Made by a program: the position numbers and the translations under genes. Shown piece after piece: positions 1 through 7,907 of a stretch of DNA of 64,000 bases (position 1 is the stretch's first letter; every line of letters starts with the position of its first letter). The notes beneath the pieces were generated by a model. It made no database searches and was not told where the DNA came from. It was given only the letters and a program-made list of their open reading frames with translations. The stretch is from assembly GCA_945870025.1 (NCBI GenBank), contig CAMBQN010000006.1, positions 52,355 through 116,354 on the forward strand, given 5' to 3'. This DNA is from Akkermansia muciniphila. Its GTDB lineage: Bacteria > Verrucomicrobiota > Kiritimatiellia > RFP12 > JAAYNR01.

Positions 1-425
1 AACTTCTTGCGATCCGTGGGTGAGCAGCCCCAGTCGAAACTCAATGGGTCGCCGGTCGTCACCGGACCCTGACCGTAGCCGGTCGGATTCAGAACCTTGT
101 CCGCAGCCAGGCGGACCTGCCGCCAGGTCCGCGTCTCGTCGCCTTCGACGCGAAACTTGAAGAAGACCCAGGCCGCGTCGTGGTTGACGTCGGTCCGCCA
201 GGAGCCGGTCCAGCCGATATCGAACTGGATCACTGCCGTCTTTTCGTCGCGCGGGATCACGCTGATGTTGCTGAAATACACGTTGCAGCCCAACGGGCTC
301 TTCGCCGGCTGTTGCACAGGCACCAGCACCTGCGCCTGCGCCGCGCTGGCGGCAAAAAACGCCACCGCCAGCCAACAACCGAACGCCGGCCACCTGCTTT
401 GGTTTGTGCATTGCGCTTTCATCAT
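1..425 (-). CDS. Secreted SUMF1-cluster protein, N-terminal part only (cut by window edge)
   Basis: Only the first 141 or so residues are in the window; the reading frame is open to position 1. Two ATG codons lie in tandem (425 and 422), preceded by AGGAG five bases away. A signal peptide is followed after an AQAQ-type cleavage region by a roughly 110-residue domain with the signature 'PRDEKTAVIQFD', 'TGSWRTDVNHDAAWVFFKFR' and 'LNPTGYGQ'. The same domain opens the next two genes, so this is a third paralog in a tandem set. The paralogs continue into a SUMF1-like fold; here that part lies outside the window. Probably exported. The function is unknown, and the domain is common in secreted SUMF1-family proteins of Bacteroidota and PVC bacteria. 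Confidence 0.8.
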   Translation of the reverse strand, partial: MMKAQCTNQSRWPAFGCWLAVAFFAASAAQAQVLVPVQQPAKSPLGCNVYFSNISVIPRDEKTAVIQFDIGWTGSWRTDVNHDAAWVFFKFRVEGDETRTWRQVRLAADKVLNPTGYGQGPVTTGDPLSFDWGCSPTDRKK

Positions 426-435
426 TGCTTCTCCT

Positions 436-540
436 GTTTACTCGACGGAATCGACCGAATCGAATGATTCGATTCAGTCGATTCACCCGAGGCCCCACAA
501 CCGACCACCGACCACCGACAACCTCTCCCCTACTCCCCCC
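436..540. repeat. Stutter-word palindrome between two SUMF1-type genes
   Basis: Words related to GAATCGA run from about 436 to 486 and turn over around GAATCGAATGATTCGATTC, giving an imperfect hairpin directly 5' of the ribosome binding site of the leftmost gene. It is followed by a short CGACCAC-type tandem run near 500-520. No coding potential is seen. Confidence 0.6.
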
Positions 541-2173
541 TCGCCGGCATTCCTTCCAGCAACGGGCTCGACTCCTGTTCGTTCTTCACCGAATTCCACT
601 TCGCCTCGTCCGGCGCCGTGCGGGCCGGGCGGAAACCGTAGGTGATGTACCGTTCCGCATCCGCAATCGCCGTGTCAATGCGGCTGGACGTGCACCAGAA
701 CGGCGGCCTGAGTTCCGGGGGGCCGGAGGCCGCTTCCTGGCCGCCGCGCACGCCCGTGCCCTTGGCGTCCTTCTGCGGCCAGTCCGACGGCCAGTTGGTT
801 GCCGTGCAACTTCCGTGCGTACCCGTGAATGCAAGTCCGTTGGTGTCGCCGACCGTCACGTTCATCTCGCGCGCATGCGCGTTGTACCGGCCACCGCCGA
901 AACTGCCGCCCCAGAACGAACTCCCGCACTCTTCAGGTTCCGGCACCCGCGGACCGCGTAGCGACTTCTCGTATTCCAGTTCTGTCATCGGCCGCAGGCC
1001 CGCCCAGTCCGCATACGTGGCGCAGTCTGCCCAGCACATGTAGAACATGCACCTGCTCTTTCTCGACCCATCGCCGCTATAGAAATAACCGGGTCCTTCA
1101 CCAATCAGTTTGCGCCCAATGCTGCCATGCGCCGGAAAGCCTTCAGGATGATAGCGATCATCCGCCACTTCGGGAGACAGTAGATTGAGCATACCAGCAT
1201 AGCTGCTTTTGTCCAACGGATACCGCTTGGCATAGAACGCCTTGTAGCCGTTGGGGAACGTGGCCGGTATCTCGCCGCCGTCGGGCGGTTCAGCGCCGCG
1301 CGCCCAGAGCTTGCCAGGCTTTGCCCCCGTCGGAATCGCGTTGGAACTGGTGACACGATACGGCGGACATTCGTCGGAGCCGTCCACCTCCTCGTGAATC
1401 ACCATGGTGGCGCTTCCTACGGTGATTCGCTCCTTCTCGGCGCCACGCTTCTTCTCCGCCTGGAACTTGTAGAAGGAATAGGTTTCCGTGCCGCCCGAGC
1501 CCAGATAAAAGGGGCCTTCGGCAACATACATCATGACGGAATCATAGGCCAGGAACTGCACCTTCGTATCCTTCTTCACGTCCGGACACGTCGTCAGGTC
1601 CCACAGCACCGTCAGTTTTCCGCCCGACACGGTGCCCATCCCGTGGTCCGCCCGGCGCACGAACGCGCCGGCGCGTATCTCCTTGGTCTTGCCTTCGCCT
1701 TCGGGCAACCGGTCAACGGGCACCAGGAAATCGAACTTCGTGTCGCCGTCGGCGGTCCAGGCGTGGTCCCCCTTGTTGCGGCTGAACGTCAGTTTCGCGC
1801 CGGCGGGGGCCTGGCCATAGCCGGTCGGATTCAGGACCTTGTCCGCCTTCAGGAAGACATGCCGCCACCCCCCTTTTACCGGGTCGTTCTCGGTGCGGAA
1901 CTTGAAGAAGACCCAAACGGCGTCGTGGTTGACCTCGGTCCGCCAGGAACCACCCCATGCGAGGTCAAATTGGATCACGGCCGTCTCGTCATCGCGCGGG
2001 ATGACCGTAACATTGTTGATCCAGGCGTGGGCACTGGAGTCATAACTGCCGATGGGCGGCGGGTCCGTGGGCATCATCACCTGGGCCTGGGCCGTGGCGG
2101 CGACAAGAAGCGCCGCCGCCAGCCAGCCATAGGCCGGCAAACGCTGTTTTCGATATATGCGTTGCGTCTTCAT
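530..2173 (-). CDS. Secreted SUMF1-fold (formylglycine-generating-enzyme-like) protein
   Basis: 547 residues, start ATG with GAGGAG nine bases upstream. Signal peptide about 1-30, then the roughly 110-residue domain shared with both neighbours ('PRDDETAVIQFD', 'WRTEVNHDAVWVFFKFR', 'LNPTGYGQ'), a short beta-rich linker, then a SUMF1-like domain recognisable by 'AFYAKRYPLD', 'MTELEYEKSLRG', 'GTHGSC' and the closing 'ITYGFRPART'. True formylglycine-generating enzymes close with a conserved Cys pair in a 'YC.RYR' context; that is absent, so catalysis on sulfatases is doubtful and a structural or ligand-binding role is as likely. Located in the envelope or exported. Stop at 530 lies next to a stutter-word repeat. 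Confidence 0.8.
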   Translation of the reverse strand: MKTQRIYRKQRLPAYGWLAAALLVAATAQAQVMMPTDPPPIGSYDSSAHAWINNVTVIPRDDETAVIQFDLAWGGSWRTEVNHDAVWVFFKFRTENDPVKGGWRHVFLKADKVLNPTGYGQAPAGAKLTFSRNKGDHAWTADGDTKFDFLVPVDRLPEGEGKTKEIRAGAFVRRADHGMGTVSGGKLTVLWDLTTCPDVKKDTKVQFLAYDSVMMYVAEGPFYLGSGGTETYSFYKFQAEKKRGAEKERITVGSATMVIHEEVDGSDECPPYRVTSSNAIPTGAKPGKLWARGAEPPDGGEIPATFPNGYKAFYAKRYPLDKSSYAGMLNLLSPEVADDRYHPEGFPAHGSIGRKLIGEGPGYFYSGDGSRKSRCMFYMCWADCATYADWAGLRPMTELEYEKSLRGPRVPEPEECGSSFWGGSFGGGRYNAHAREMNVTVGDTNGLAFTGTHGSCTATNWPSDWPQKDAKGTGVRGGQEAASGPPELRPPFWCTSSRIDTAIADAERYITYGFRPARTAPDEAKWNSVKNEQESSPLLEGMPARGE

Positions 2174-2186
2174 GGTCGCGCTCCTC

Positions 2187-2240
2187 TATTCGTCAGACCG
2201 GTCGGACAGGTCAGACCGGTCAGACCTGTCCGACAACCGT
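2187..2240. repeat. Stutter-word palindrome (GGTCAGACC family)
   Basis: Repeated GGTC(A/G)GACC and AGGTC words form an almost perfect 17-bp inverted repeat (about 2200-2233) with essentially no loop. It fills the 87-bp gap between two SUMF1 paralogs and ends just 5' of the GAGGAG Shine-Dalgarno of the downstream gene. Confidence 0.65.
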
Positions 2241-2260
2241 CACCTGCCTCCTAGCCCCTC

Positions 2261-4573
2261 TTACTCCCCAACCACAAACTTCGGATAGTTCCGCCGCGTA
2301 AACGGCTCGGTGCGCTCCGGCGCCCACTGGAGCCGGCGCACCTGAGGTGTCGGCAGCAAGCGGTTTCCATCTCGCTTCACCGTCATGAATCCGTCGTTGT
2401 CAAAGAAGTTGAAATAGAACGTACAATCCGCTCCGGCACCCACCCCGAAGTCCGCAAACGGCAGGCGGAACTCGTAACGGGTGACTCCGGCGGCATCGTC
2501 ACGCTTGACGGCACACTTGGCGCTCTTGAGGAGTGCGTCGTTCGGGCCATCCCACTGCTGCAACTCCACGCCCTTGGCGGTCAGGGCAGCGCCGATATTC
2601 CATTGGGTGCCCTCCGCATTGACCAGGCCGACCTGCATGCAATCGCCGATGTAGATCTCCGTGCCGGTCTTGTCATTGACATGCTTGTCGTCGGTCACTT
2701 CGCCGGCGACCAGCAGCGCGTCGCCATCCGTCGCCAACCACGCCTTGGCGCTGAAATCCTTCGCTCCGTGCCACCAGGTAGGCGTGAAGATGGAGGGGTA
2801 GCGCTCATGAACCGGAAAGACAAAGACCGCACTGTCGGCAACCGCCACCGGCTTGACCCCCGCCCACTCGTCGAGCGCGCCGTCGAGCTGAAAGGTTTTG
2901 GGCAGCTTGGTCAGACGCTTGGTCTCCAGGTCCAGCTCGCCGGTGACCGGCCCCACGGTCGTATCCCCTGCCGGAGCGGTGCGCGCGCCGCGCCAGCCGG
3001 CCAGCGTCCATGTCGCGGCGGGCCCGCCGTGCGTTCCCGTCCAGCCATGCCGGTCGGCATTCTGGCTGGCCGCGTACATCCGACCGCCGACGAGCAGATG
3101 CATGGGCGCGTGCGAAGCGCCGAAAAAATAGTCGCTGCGGATAATCGCGCCGCGGATATCCGGCGGCCAGTCGGCCGGCAGTTCCGGCGTGCCGCTGCCG
3201 TGCGTGCCCTTGAAGCCGCGGCCCATCGCGTTGGCGATCGAAACCGGCCGCTCGTAATAACCGGCGTTGGCGGTCTCAGCCACGCCCCAGCAGGAGGGCA
3301 CGGCGTCGTTCGGAATGGCCGGCCTGACGCCACGGTTGAACTTCTCGTATTCCAGTTCCGTCGTCGGCCGGATCCCGGCCCAGGCGGCGAAAACGGCGCC
3401 GTCCGCGAACGAAACCCACTGCTGCAGTTCGTCGGGCTTGAGTGCGGTGTACGTGTCGACCGGCGCCGTGCCGGTGCGCTTGATATCCATGCCGTGCCCG
3501 TGCTCGTAGAAGCGTGGCTTGGCCTGCGCATCGGTCAGTGTATTAAGGAACTCGGCATACTGACCGGCCGTCGGGCCGATCCGTTTCATGCAGTAGAACG
3601 CCCCGTACCCCTTGGGAAACGCCGCCGGGATTTCGCCGCCGTCCTCGGGGGTGATATTCACCGCCCAGAGCGCGCCCTTCTTCTTGCCGGTCGGAATGGC
3701 GTTCTCGCTCTCAATCCGGAACGGAGGCGGGTCGTATTTCTCCGTTCTGGCCCTGCCCACGGCCCAGCCATCCACGTCCCCGCCATTCAAGTACGGCATC
3801 GGCGCCAGGGTTTCCTTGCCGTTGTGCTTGTAGAGCCAGTTCTGTTCCAGCCCACCCGAGCCCGGGCCCATATACCGGGCCGGCATTCCGTTGCCGCGGC
3901 CGACGAGGAACGGACCTTCTGGAATGAAAACCATCTCAATACCGATCACCTTGACCGACGCCTTGGCGATGTCCGCGACGCCCTTGAGTGACTTCACATC
4001 CAGCACCGCCGTGACCTTCTTGGCGTCCGTCAGCCCGTCACCCGGCCCCGCGCGGCGCACGATCATGCCGACGGCGTCCTCCGAAACGACGAAATCGAGC
4101 GGTGTACCGCCCTTGTCCTGCCCGAAGCCGGTCGGATTCAGAACCTTGTCGGCAGACAACTTGGCGTGCTGCCAGCCGGTCGTCCCGTCCCCTCGCACCT
4201 TGAAGAACACCCACGCCGCGTCAAAGAAGTTCCCGTAACGCCAGGAGTTGGTCCAGACGATGTCAAACTTCACCGTCGCCGTCTTCTCGTCGCGCGGTTC
4301 CACCGACACATTCTTGATCCGCAACCCCGCCAACAGTGCCGACGACGTCTCGCCCACGGCATTGGTCTGAGTGTCCTCCTCATCCTTCTGGTCGGCTGAC
4401 GCCGCCTTGCCCTTGGCATCATTCACCGCCGCACCCTTGGCGGCGGCTGCCGGTGCAGCCGGCGCGGCTGTCTTGGCCTCCTGCGCCAACGCGCCTCCCA
4501 CTCCCAGCATCAATCCGCAGACCAGTACGATCGCCGCCCTGAAATACCCGCAAGCCCTATGCCTCCACGTCAT
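2261..4573 (-). CDS. Secreted SUMF1-fold protein with C-terminal CBM9-like domain
   Basis: 770 residues from the ATG at 4573, chosen because AAAGGAG lies just upstream; an ATG at 4597 would put that signal inside the gene. Order: signal peptide (about 1-31), an Ala/Lys-rich acidic linker (to about 70), the shared N-terminal domain ('PRDEKTATVKFDIVW', 'WRYGNFFDAAWVFFKVR'), a SUMF1-like domain about 200-560 ('TTELEYEKFNRG', 'GTHGSGTPELP', 'GWRGARTAP'), and a C-terminal region of about 190 residues that resembles carbohydrate-binding family 9/DOMON modules ('LDGALDEWAG', 'EIYIGDCMQVG', 'YEFRLPFADFG'). The formylglycine-generating Cys pair is missing. Likely an exported sugar-binding or scaffold protein. 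First gene of the three-paralog minus-strand run. Confidence 0.8.
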   Translation of the reverse strand: MTWRHRACGYFRAAIVLVCGLMLGVGGALAQEAKTAAPAAPAAAAKGAAVNDAKGKAASADQKDEEDTQTNAVGETSSALLAGLRIKNVSVEPRDEKTATVKFDIVWTNSWRYGNFFDAAWVFFKVRGDGTTGWQHAKLSADKVLNPTGFGQDKGGTPLDFVVSEDAVGMIVRRAGPGDGLTDAKKVTAVLDVKSLKGVADIAKASVKVIGIEMVFIPEGPFLVGRGNGMPARYMGPGSGGLEQNWLYKHNGKETLAPMPYLNGGDVDGWAVGRARTEKYDPPPFRIESENAIPTGKKKGALWAVNITPEDGGEIPAAFPKGYGAFYCMKRIGPTAGQYAEFLNTLTDAQAKPRFYEHGHGMDIKRTGTAPVDTYTALKPDELQQWVSFADGAVFAAWAGIRPTTELEYEKFNRGVRPAIPNDAVPSCWGVAETANAGYYERPVSIANAMGRGFKGTHGSGTPELPADWPPDIRGAIIRSDYFFGASHAPMHLLVGGRMYAASQNADRHGWTGTHGGPAATWTLAGWRGARTAPAGDTTVGPVTGELDLETKRLTKLPKTFQLDGALDEWAGVKPVAVADSAVFVFPVHERYPSIFTPTWWHGAKDFSAKAWLATDGDALLVAGEVTDDKHVNDKTGTEIYIGDCMQVGLVNAEGTQWNIGAALTAKGVELQQWDGPNDALLKSAKCAVKRDDAAGVTRYEFRLPFADFGVGAGADCTFYFNFFDNDGFMTVKRDGNRLLPTPQVRRLQWAPERTEPFTRRNYPKFVVGE

Positions 4574-4958
4574 AACCCGCTCCTTTCGCTGAATCACCCT
4601 TCAGCCCGAAATCTCCGCCCGACATGAGTTCCCAGCGCCCTGCTCCCAATCAGCTTCGCACAAAATCACGCAACTAAACAGAAAAACATGACACCTGCTT
4701 CACACAAATCTAAACAGATAGTCAAGCACATAACATGCCAAATGAACGTAATCGCTGTCGTTATAACCGATCTTCTTTACCCAAGGCACTTGCACAACCC
4801 CTTGGAAGTGCCGGGAATCAAGGTTCCAGCGGTGAACAAATCAACGCGAGATGCGTTCAACAGTACGCAGGACTGCCAGCAGATGGCCATCGTCCCGCAC
4901 AGAAGAGCCTCGGAAAGAAAAAGGACGCGATGACCCGGTGACGGGGCGACTTGAGGGA
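4574..4958. other. Non-coding gap of about 385 bp, locally AT-richer
   Basis: No convincing ORF on either strand. The stretch 4650-4800 is clearly richer in A+T than its surroundings and is where a promoter for the minus-strand SUMF1 genes would be expected. No confident -35/-10 pair could be picked out. Confidence 0.5.
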
Positions 4959-6008
4959 TCAGGCAATCCCATCGTCGCCCAGCAACTGCCGTGCGGCCCG
5001 GGCGACCGCATCACGGGGACCCCGGAACGCCCAGACGCGCGATTCGTCGCGGATGACCGCTTCGCCGGATCGGGCCGTTACGGCCGGGGCATGGTACTCC
5101 AGTTCATTGAAGCACTCGGCGCCGTTGCGCACGCAGCAGGACTGAAAGGCCCACCCGGCTTCGTGAGGCGGCGCCCATAAGGCGTCCACATAGTCGCGCT
5201 CAGCACCCACCGAGAATTCGCGCACCACGAGGTCCTGCATGCCTGACGTGTCGGACGCACGACTGTAGCCGACCCGCCCCGTCAACGGCTGCGGCTTGAG
5301 GCTGATCTTGGCATCGCCGCCGGGAGGCGCCATGTTCCAGCGCACGAGGCCAGGCGTCACCGTGAGCTCGCCTGCGGCCGGCGCGCCAAAGACGACGTGA
5401 GGCCGGGCCGGTGCGCGGGTCGGGATCCACATCGTGCCGGGCTGCGGCAGTTGCAGCAGGTTCCAGATGCCGAGGCGAGTCGGCACGCCCGGTTGCGACT
5501 CCACCTCCAGGGTGGTGGCCAGAGTATAGCCGGCAACCTGCAACCCGGCCACATCCCGCAACGGGTTGGGCGCCACGCTGTAGGTCTTGGTCAGGCGCAC
5601 CCCGACATCACGGTTCTGCCGATGGAGGCGCACACGGGTTTCGTTGACCAGTCTGACTTCTGCGGCGGTGGCCGCCGCCACCTTCCATTGGCCGGGATCG
5701 AGCGCGGACTGCACGGCATAGGTTTCGAAAACCCGATCCACATCGCCGATGAACAGTTCGATTTCGGGCGCGAGCCAGGTGCGGTCGCCGCCGGGGTTGG
5801 ACCATCCACGGCGGGCGAAATAGGCCCGGGCCGAAGCCTCATCGCGCAACGCGGGATTCGTCCAGAGGAAGTTTTCGTCCGCATCATCCGGGTAGAGGCC
5901 GAGCAGACGCCCGTGTTCCGGAAGTACCAGCAACCGGGCACCATCGGCAAATGTTGCACAAATCGGATGTTTGCCGGCACGAGTCAGATTGTCATGCAAC
6001 CGGTTCAT
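4959..6008 (-). CDS. Unknown protein, possibly mutarotase-like beta-sandwich
   Basis: 349 residues from the ATG at 6008 (AGGAA upstream); a longer in-frame start at 6125 would overlap the SDR gene. No signal peptide, so cytoplasmic. Many short beta-strand-like segments, the motif 'LLVLPEHGRLLGLYP' near the N-terminus and 'GIWNLLQLPQPG' in the middle are reminiscent of DUF4380/DUF6786-type aldose-epimerase-like proteins that occur with sugar genes in PVC bacteria, but the match is only by impression. It is last in a minus-strand run behind an SDR (41 bp gap) and an UlaG-like hydrolase, suggesting a role in catabolism of a sugar or sugar acid. Function not assigned. Confidence 0.7.
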   Translation of the reverse strand: MNRLHDNLTRAGKHPICATFADGARLLVLPEHGRLLGLYPDDADENFLWTNPALRDEASARAYFARRGWSNPGGDRTWLAPEIELFIGDVDRVFETYAVQSALDPGQWKVAAATAAEVRLVNETRVRLHRQNRDVGVRLTKTYSVAPNPLRDVAGLQVAGYTLATTLEVESQPGVPTRLGIWNLLQLPQPGTMWIPTRAPARPHVVFGAPAAGELTVTPGLVRWNMAPPGGDAKISLKPQPLTGRVGYSRASDTSGMQDLVVREFSVGAERDYVDALWAPPHEAGWAFQSCCVRNGAECFNELEYHAPAVTARSGEAVIRDESRVWAFRGPRDAVARAARQLLGDDGIA

Positions 6009-6049
6009 GGTGGTTCCTGTGCATTGTTCTATCGGAAGGGTTGTCCTTA

Positions 6050-6880
6050 CTACACGCCCGGCACATACCCCTGACCGAACTGGGCGGTCATGGGCTGTTT
6101 GAAGTCCTCGCTGAAATGCATCCACGACGTCGTTCCGCCGTCCGCCACCAGCGTCTGGCCGACGATGTACCGCGATTCGTCCGACGCCAGAAACACCGCG
6201 ATATTGCCGACGTCGCGCGGCGTGCCCGCAAACCCGCAGGGAATACTCTTACCGAATTCCTTGATCGCCTGCTCCATGTCCACCCCGGGCGACGACTTGA
6301 AGTGACTGGGGATCGGTACCGCACCCGGCGCGAGACCCACCACCCGGATGCCGCGCGGAGCCAGTTCCACAGCGAGATTGCGCGTCAGGGTCACGATTGC
6401 GCCGCGGGTGCTGGCGTAGACCGTGTGCTCGATAAACGCCTGAAACGCATGAATCGAGGCGATGTTGATGATCACCCCATGGCTTTTCTCCAGATCGGGC
6501 AACACCGCCTGACTCATGAAATACGGTGCGCGCACGTTCACCGCATACAGCGTGTCGAACTGCTCAACCGTGGTCTTCTCGAATGCCCGATTCATAGTGA
6601 TGCCTGCGTTGTTGACCAGCACATCCAGTCCGCCGAGAAAGGCGACCGCCTCGCGGGCCATGGCCTGCAACGGGGCGACTTCCCTGAAATCGGCCTTGAA
6701 CGCAGCCGCTTTTCCGCCTGCGGCCACGATCTCCTTGACCGTCGCATCGGCACCCGCCGAACTCTGCGAATAGTGCACCGCCAGAATCGCGCCGCGCCGG
6801 GCGAATTCCAACGCAATGCCGCGTCCCAACCCGGTTCCCGAGCCGGTCACCAAAACCCGTTGGTTCTTCATGTCACTCAT
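6050..6880 (-). CDS. Short-chain dehydrogenase/reductase with altered catalytic motif
   Basis: 276 residues, classical SDR length. Cofactor loop 'TGSGTGLG' at 12-19, 'NNAG' at 90-93, catalytic Ser142 in 'IASIHA', Tyr155 in 'VYASTRG', and the C-terminal 'ASDESRYIVGQTLVADGG' typical of glucose/ribitol-dehydrogenase-type SDRs. The classical family has YxxxK; here residue 159 is Arg (codon CGC read directly from the sequence). Lys normally holds the nicotinamide ribose and lowers the Tyr pKa, so activity may be weak or altered. Probably oxidises or reduces a sugar or polyol with NAD(P). It follows the metallo-hydrolase gene by 13 bp and precedes the unknown gene by 41 bp, so an operon is likely. 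Confidence 0.85.
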   Translation of the reverse strand: MSDMKNQRVLVTGSGTGLGRGIALEFARRGAILAVHYSQSSAGADATVKEIVAAGGKAAAFKADFREVAPLQAMAREAVAFLGGLDVLVNNAGITMNRAFEKTTVEQFDTLYAVNVRAPYFMSQAVLPDLEKSHGVIINIASIHAFQAFIEHTVYASTRGAIVTLTRNLAVELAPRGIRVVGLAPGAVPIPSHFKSSPGVDMEQAIKEFGKSIPCGFAGTPRDVGNIAVFLASDESRYIVGQTLVADGGTTSWMHFSEDFKQPMTAQFGQGYVPGV

Positions 6881-6893
6881 GGTTCCGATTCTC

Positions 6894-7736
6894 CTATTCT
6901 GAATACTGAATACTGGCTTCTGAATACTGCGTTTGCAAAACCGACGAAGGAGGTTTTGGAAACGACTCCACCGTCAGCCCCTCGCCGGGTCGCACCAGCA
7001 TGGCCTTCACGTCGGGGCACATCGTTGCACACGCATGGATGAAGCCGGCTGGATCGCCCCCGCCCTGCTCGGCCAGCGTCCAGAAATGACACGGAATCGC
7101 GATGCGGGGCTTCGCCTCGGATACCAGCCGGGCCGCGTCCACGTGGTTCATGTTGCCGAACACGCCGTTGATCGCCGGCAGCACCACGTCGGGGTTCAAG
7201 TCGTAAAGCGGCTTGAACAGGACCGGCCGCCACGACGTGTCGCCTGTGGCCATCACGCGGACGCCGCCGAAATCGAGAACCAGCGCCACGGCGCTCGGCG
7301 CCAAGTCGCCGTGATCGGCCGGCACGGTGTGCACCACGAGATCCCCCAGATCGTGGCGGCGGTTCGATTCCAGCAGGACGCGCCGCGCCGCAGGCACGCC
7401 AGCGGCTGCCAACCCGGCCAGGCAACCGGCGGGAGCGGCAAATCGACAGGCGGGATTGTTTCGCGCGATCACGGGAATGGCGTCCGGATCGAGATGATCC
7501 GTGTGCTCGTGCGTCAGCACCACCCAGTCCGCCTCGACCTCCTCCGGACGCAGCGCCGGAAGCGACAGGCGTTTGAACCCGTGCAGCCGCTCGCACGCAT
7601 CGGACAGGTACGGATCCAGAAAGATCCGCCGCCCCGCCGGCGTCCGAAAGGCAAACCCCGCCTGCCCCAGCCAGTACAGCCGCACCCCGCCGACGGGAAC
7701 ATCCGCCTGCCTAAAATCATCGGTCCATTCGCTCAT
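6894..7736 (-). CDS. Metallo-beta-lactamase-fold hydrolase, UlaG-like
   Basis: 280 residues. The metal-binding motif 'THEHTDHLD' (H76, H78, D80, H81), a later 'VPADHGD', 'MATGDTSW' and 'IPCHFWTL' match the UlaG (L-ascorbate-6-phosphate lactonase)-like branch of the metallo-beta-lactamase superfamily. No signal peptide. A lactone or phosphoester hydrolase acting on a sugar acid fits its neighbours (SDR, possible mutarotase) but is inferred. The last 14 or so residues ('VLQTQYSEASIQYSE') are not native family sequence: they are translated from an intergenic hairpin/stutter repeat that has a second copy after lpxB, so the original stop codon appears to have been lost to that repeat. Confidence 0.8.
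   Translation of the reverse strand: MSEWTDDFRQADVPVGGVRLYWLGQAGFAFRTPAGRRIFLDPYLSDACERLHGFKRLSLPALRPEEVEADWVVLTHEHTDHLDPDAIPVIARNNPACRFAAPAGCLAGLAAAGVPAARRVLLESNRRHDLGDLVVHTVPADHGDLAPSAVALVLDFGGVRVMATGDTSWRPVLFKPLYDLNPDVVLPAINGVFGNMNHVDAARLVSEAKPRIAIPCHFWTLAEQGGGDPAGFIHACATMCPDVKAMLVRPGEGLTVESFPKPPSSVLQTQYSEASIQYSE
6896..6966 (-). repeat. Dispersed hairpin plus stutter repeat, copy A
   Basis: A hairpin (6930-6964; arms with CGTTT/AAACG and AAAACC/GGTTTT) is followed on the minus strand by three variants of CAGTATTCAG. About 61 of 63 positions match the copy at 17862-17925 in inverted orientation. This copy encodes the C-terminus and stop codon of the metallo-hydrolase gene. Confidence 0.8.
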
Positions 7737-7789
7737 GTCGTATCTCCCGACCTAGTCCTTCGCATCCGATCGATTCCCACAATACCACA

Positions 7790-7824
7790 CGCCGTTGCAC
7801 TTCGGCAACACTTCGGCAACGGCG
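7790..7824. promoter_or_regulatory. Inverted repeat in divergent gap before trpB2-type gene
   Basis: CGCCGTTGC (7790-7798) and GCAACGGCG (7816-7824) form a perfect 9-bp inverted repeat; the space holds a duplicated ACTTCGGCAAC word. It lies between divergent genes, so it could be an operator, or another member of the stutter palindromes seen elsewhere. Confidence 0.35.
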
Positions 7825-7907
7825 TTTCTCCTTGAAGAAGCGACGCACGTTGAGATAAACTGGTCGGCATGTACGGGCGGTTCCGTGCGAGACAGAGGAG
7901 TAGCACC

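Noticed and set aside
2603..3991. 462-codon plus-strand ORF opposite the SUMF1-CBM9 gene
   Set aside because: Antisense of a well-supported secreted protein; no signal peptide or ribosome binding site.
530..4573. Calling the SUMF1 proteins formylglycine-generating enzymes
   Set aside because: The essential Cys pair near the C-terminus of the family is not visible, and no sulfatase is present.
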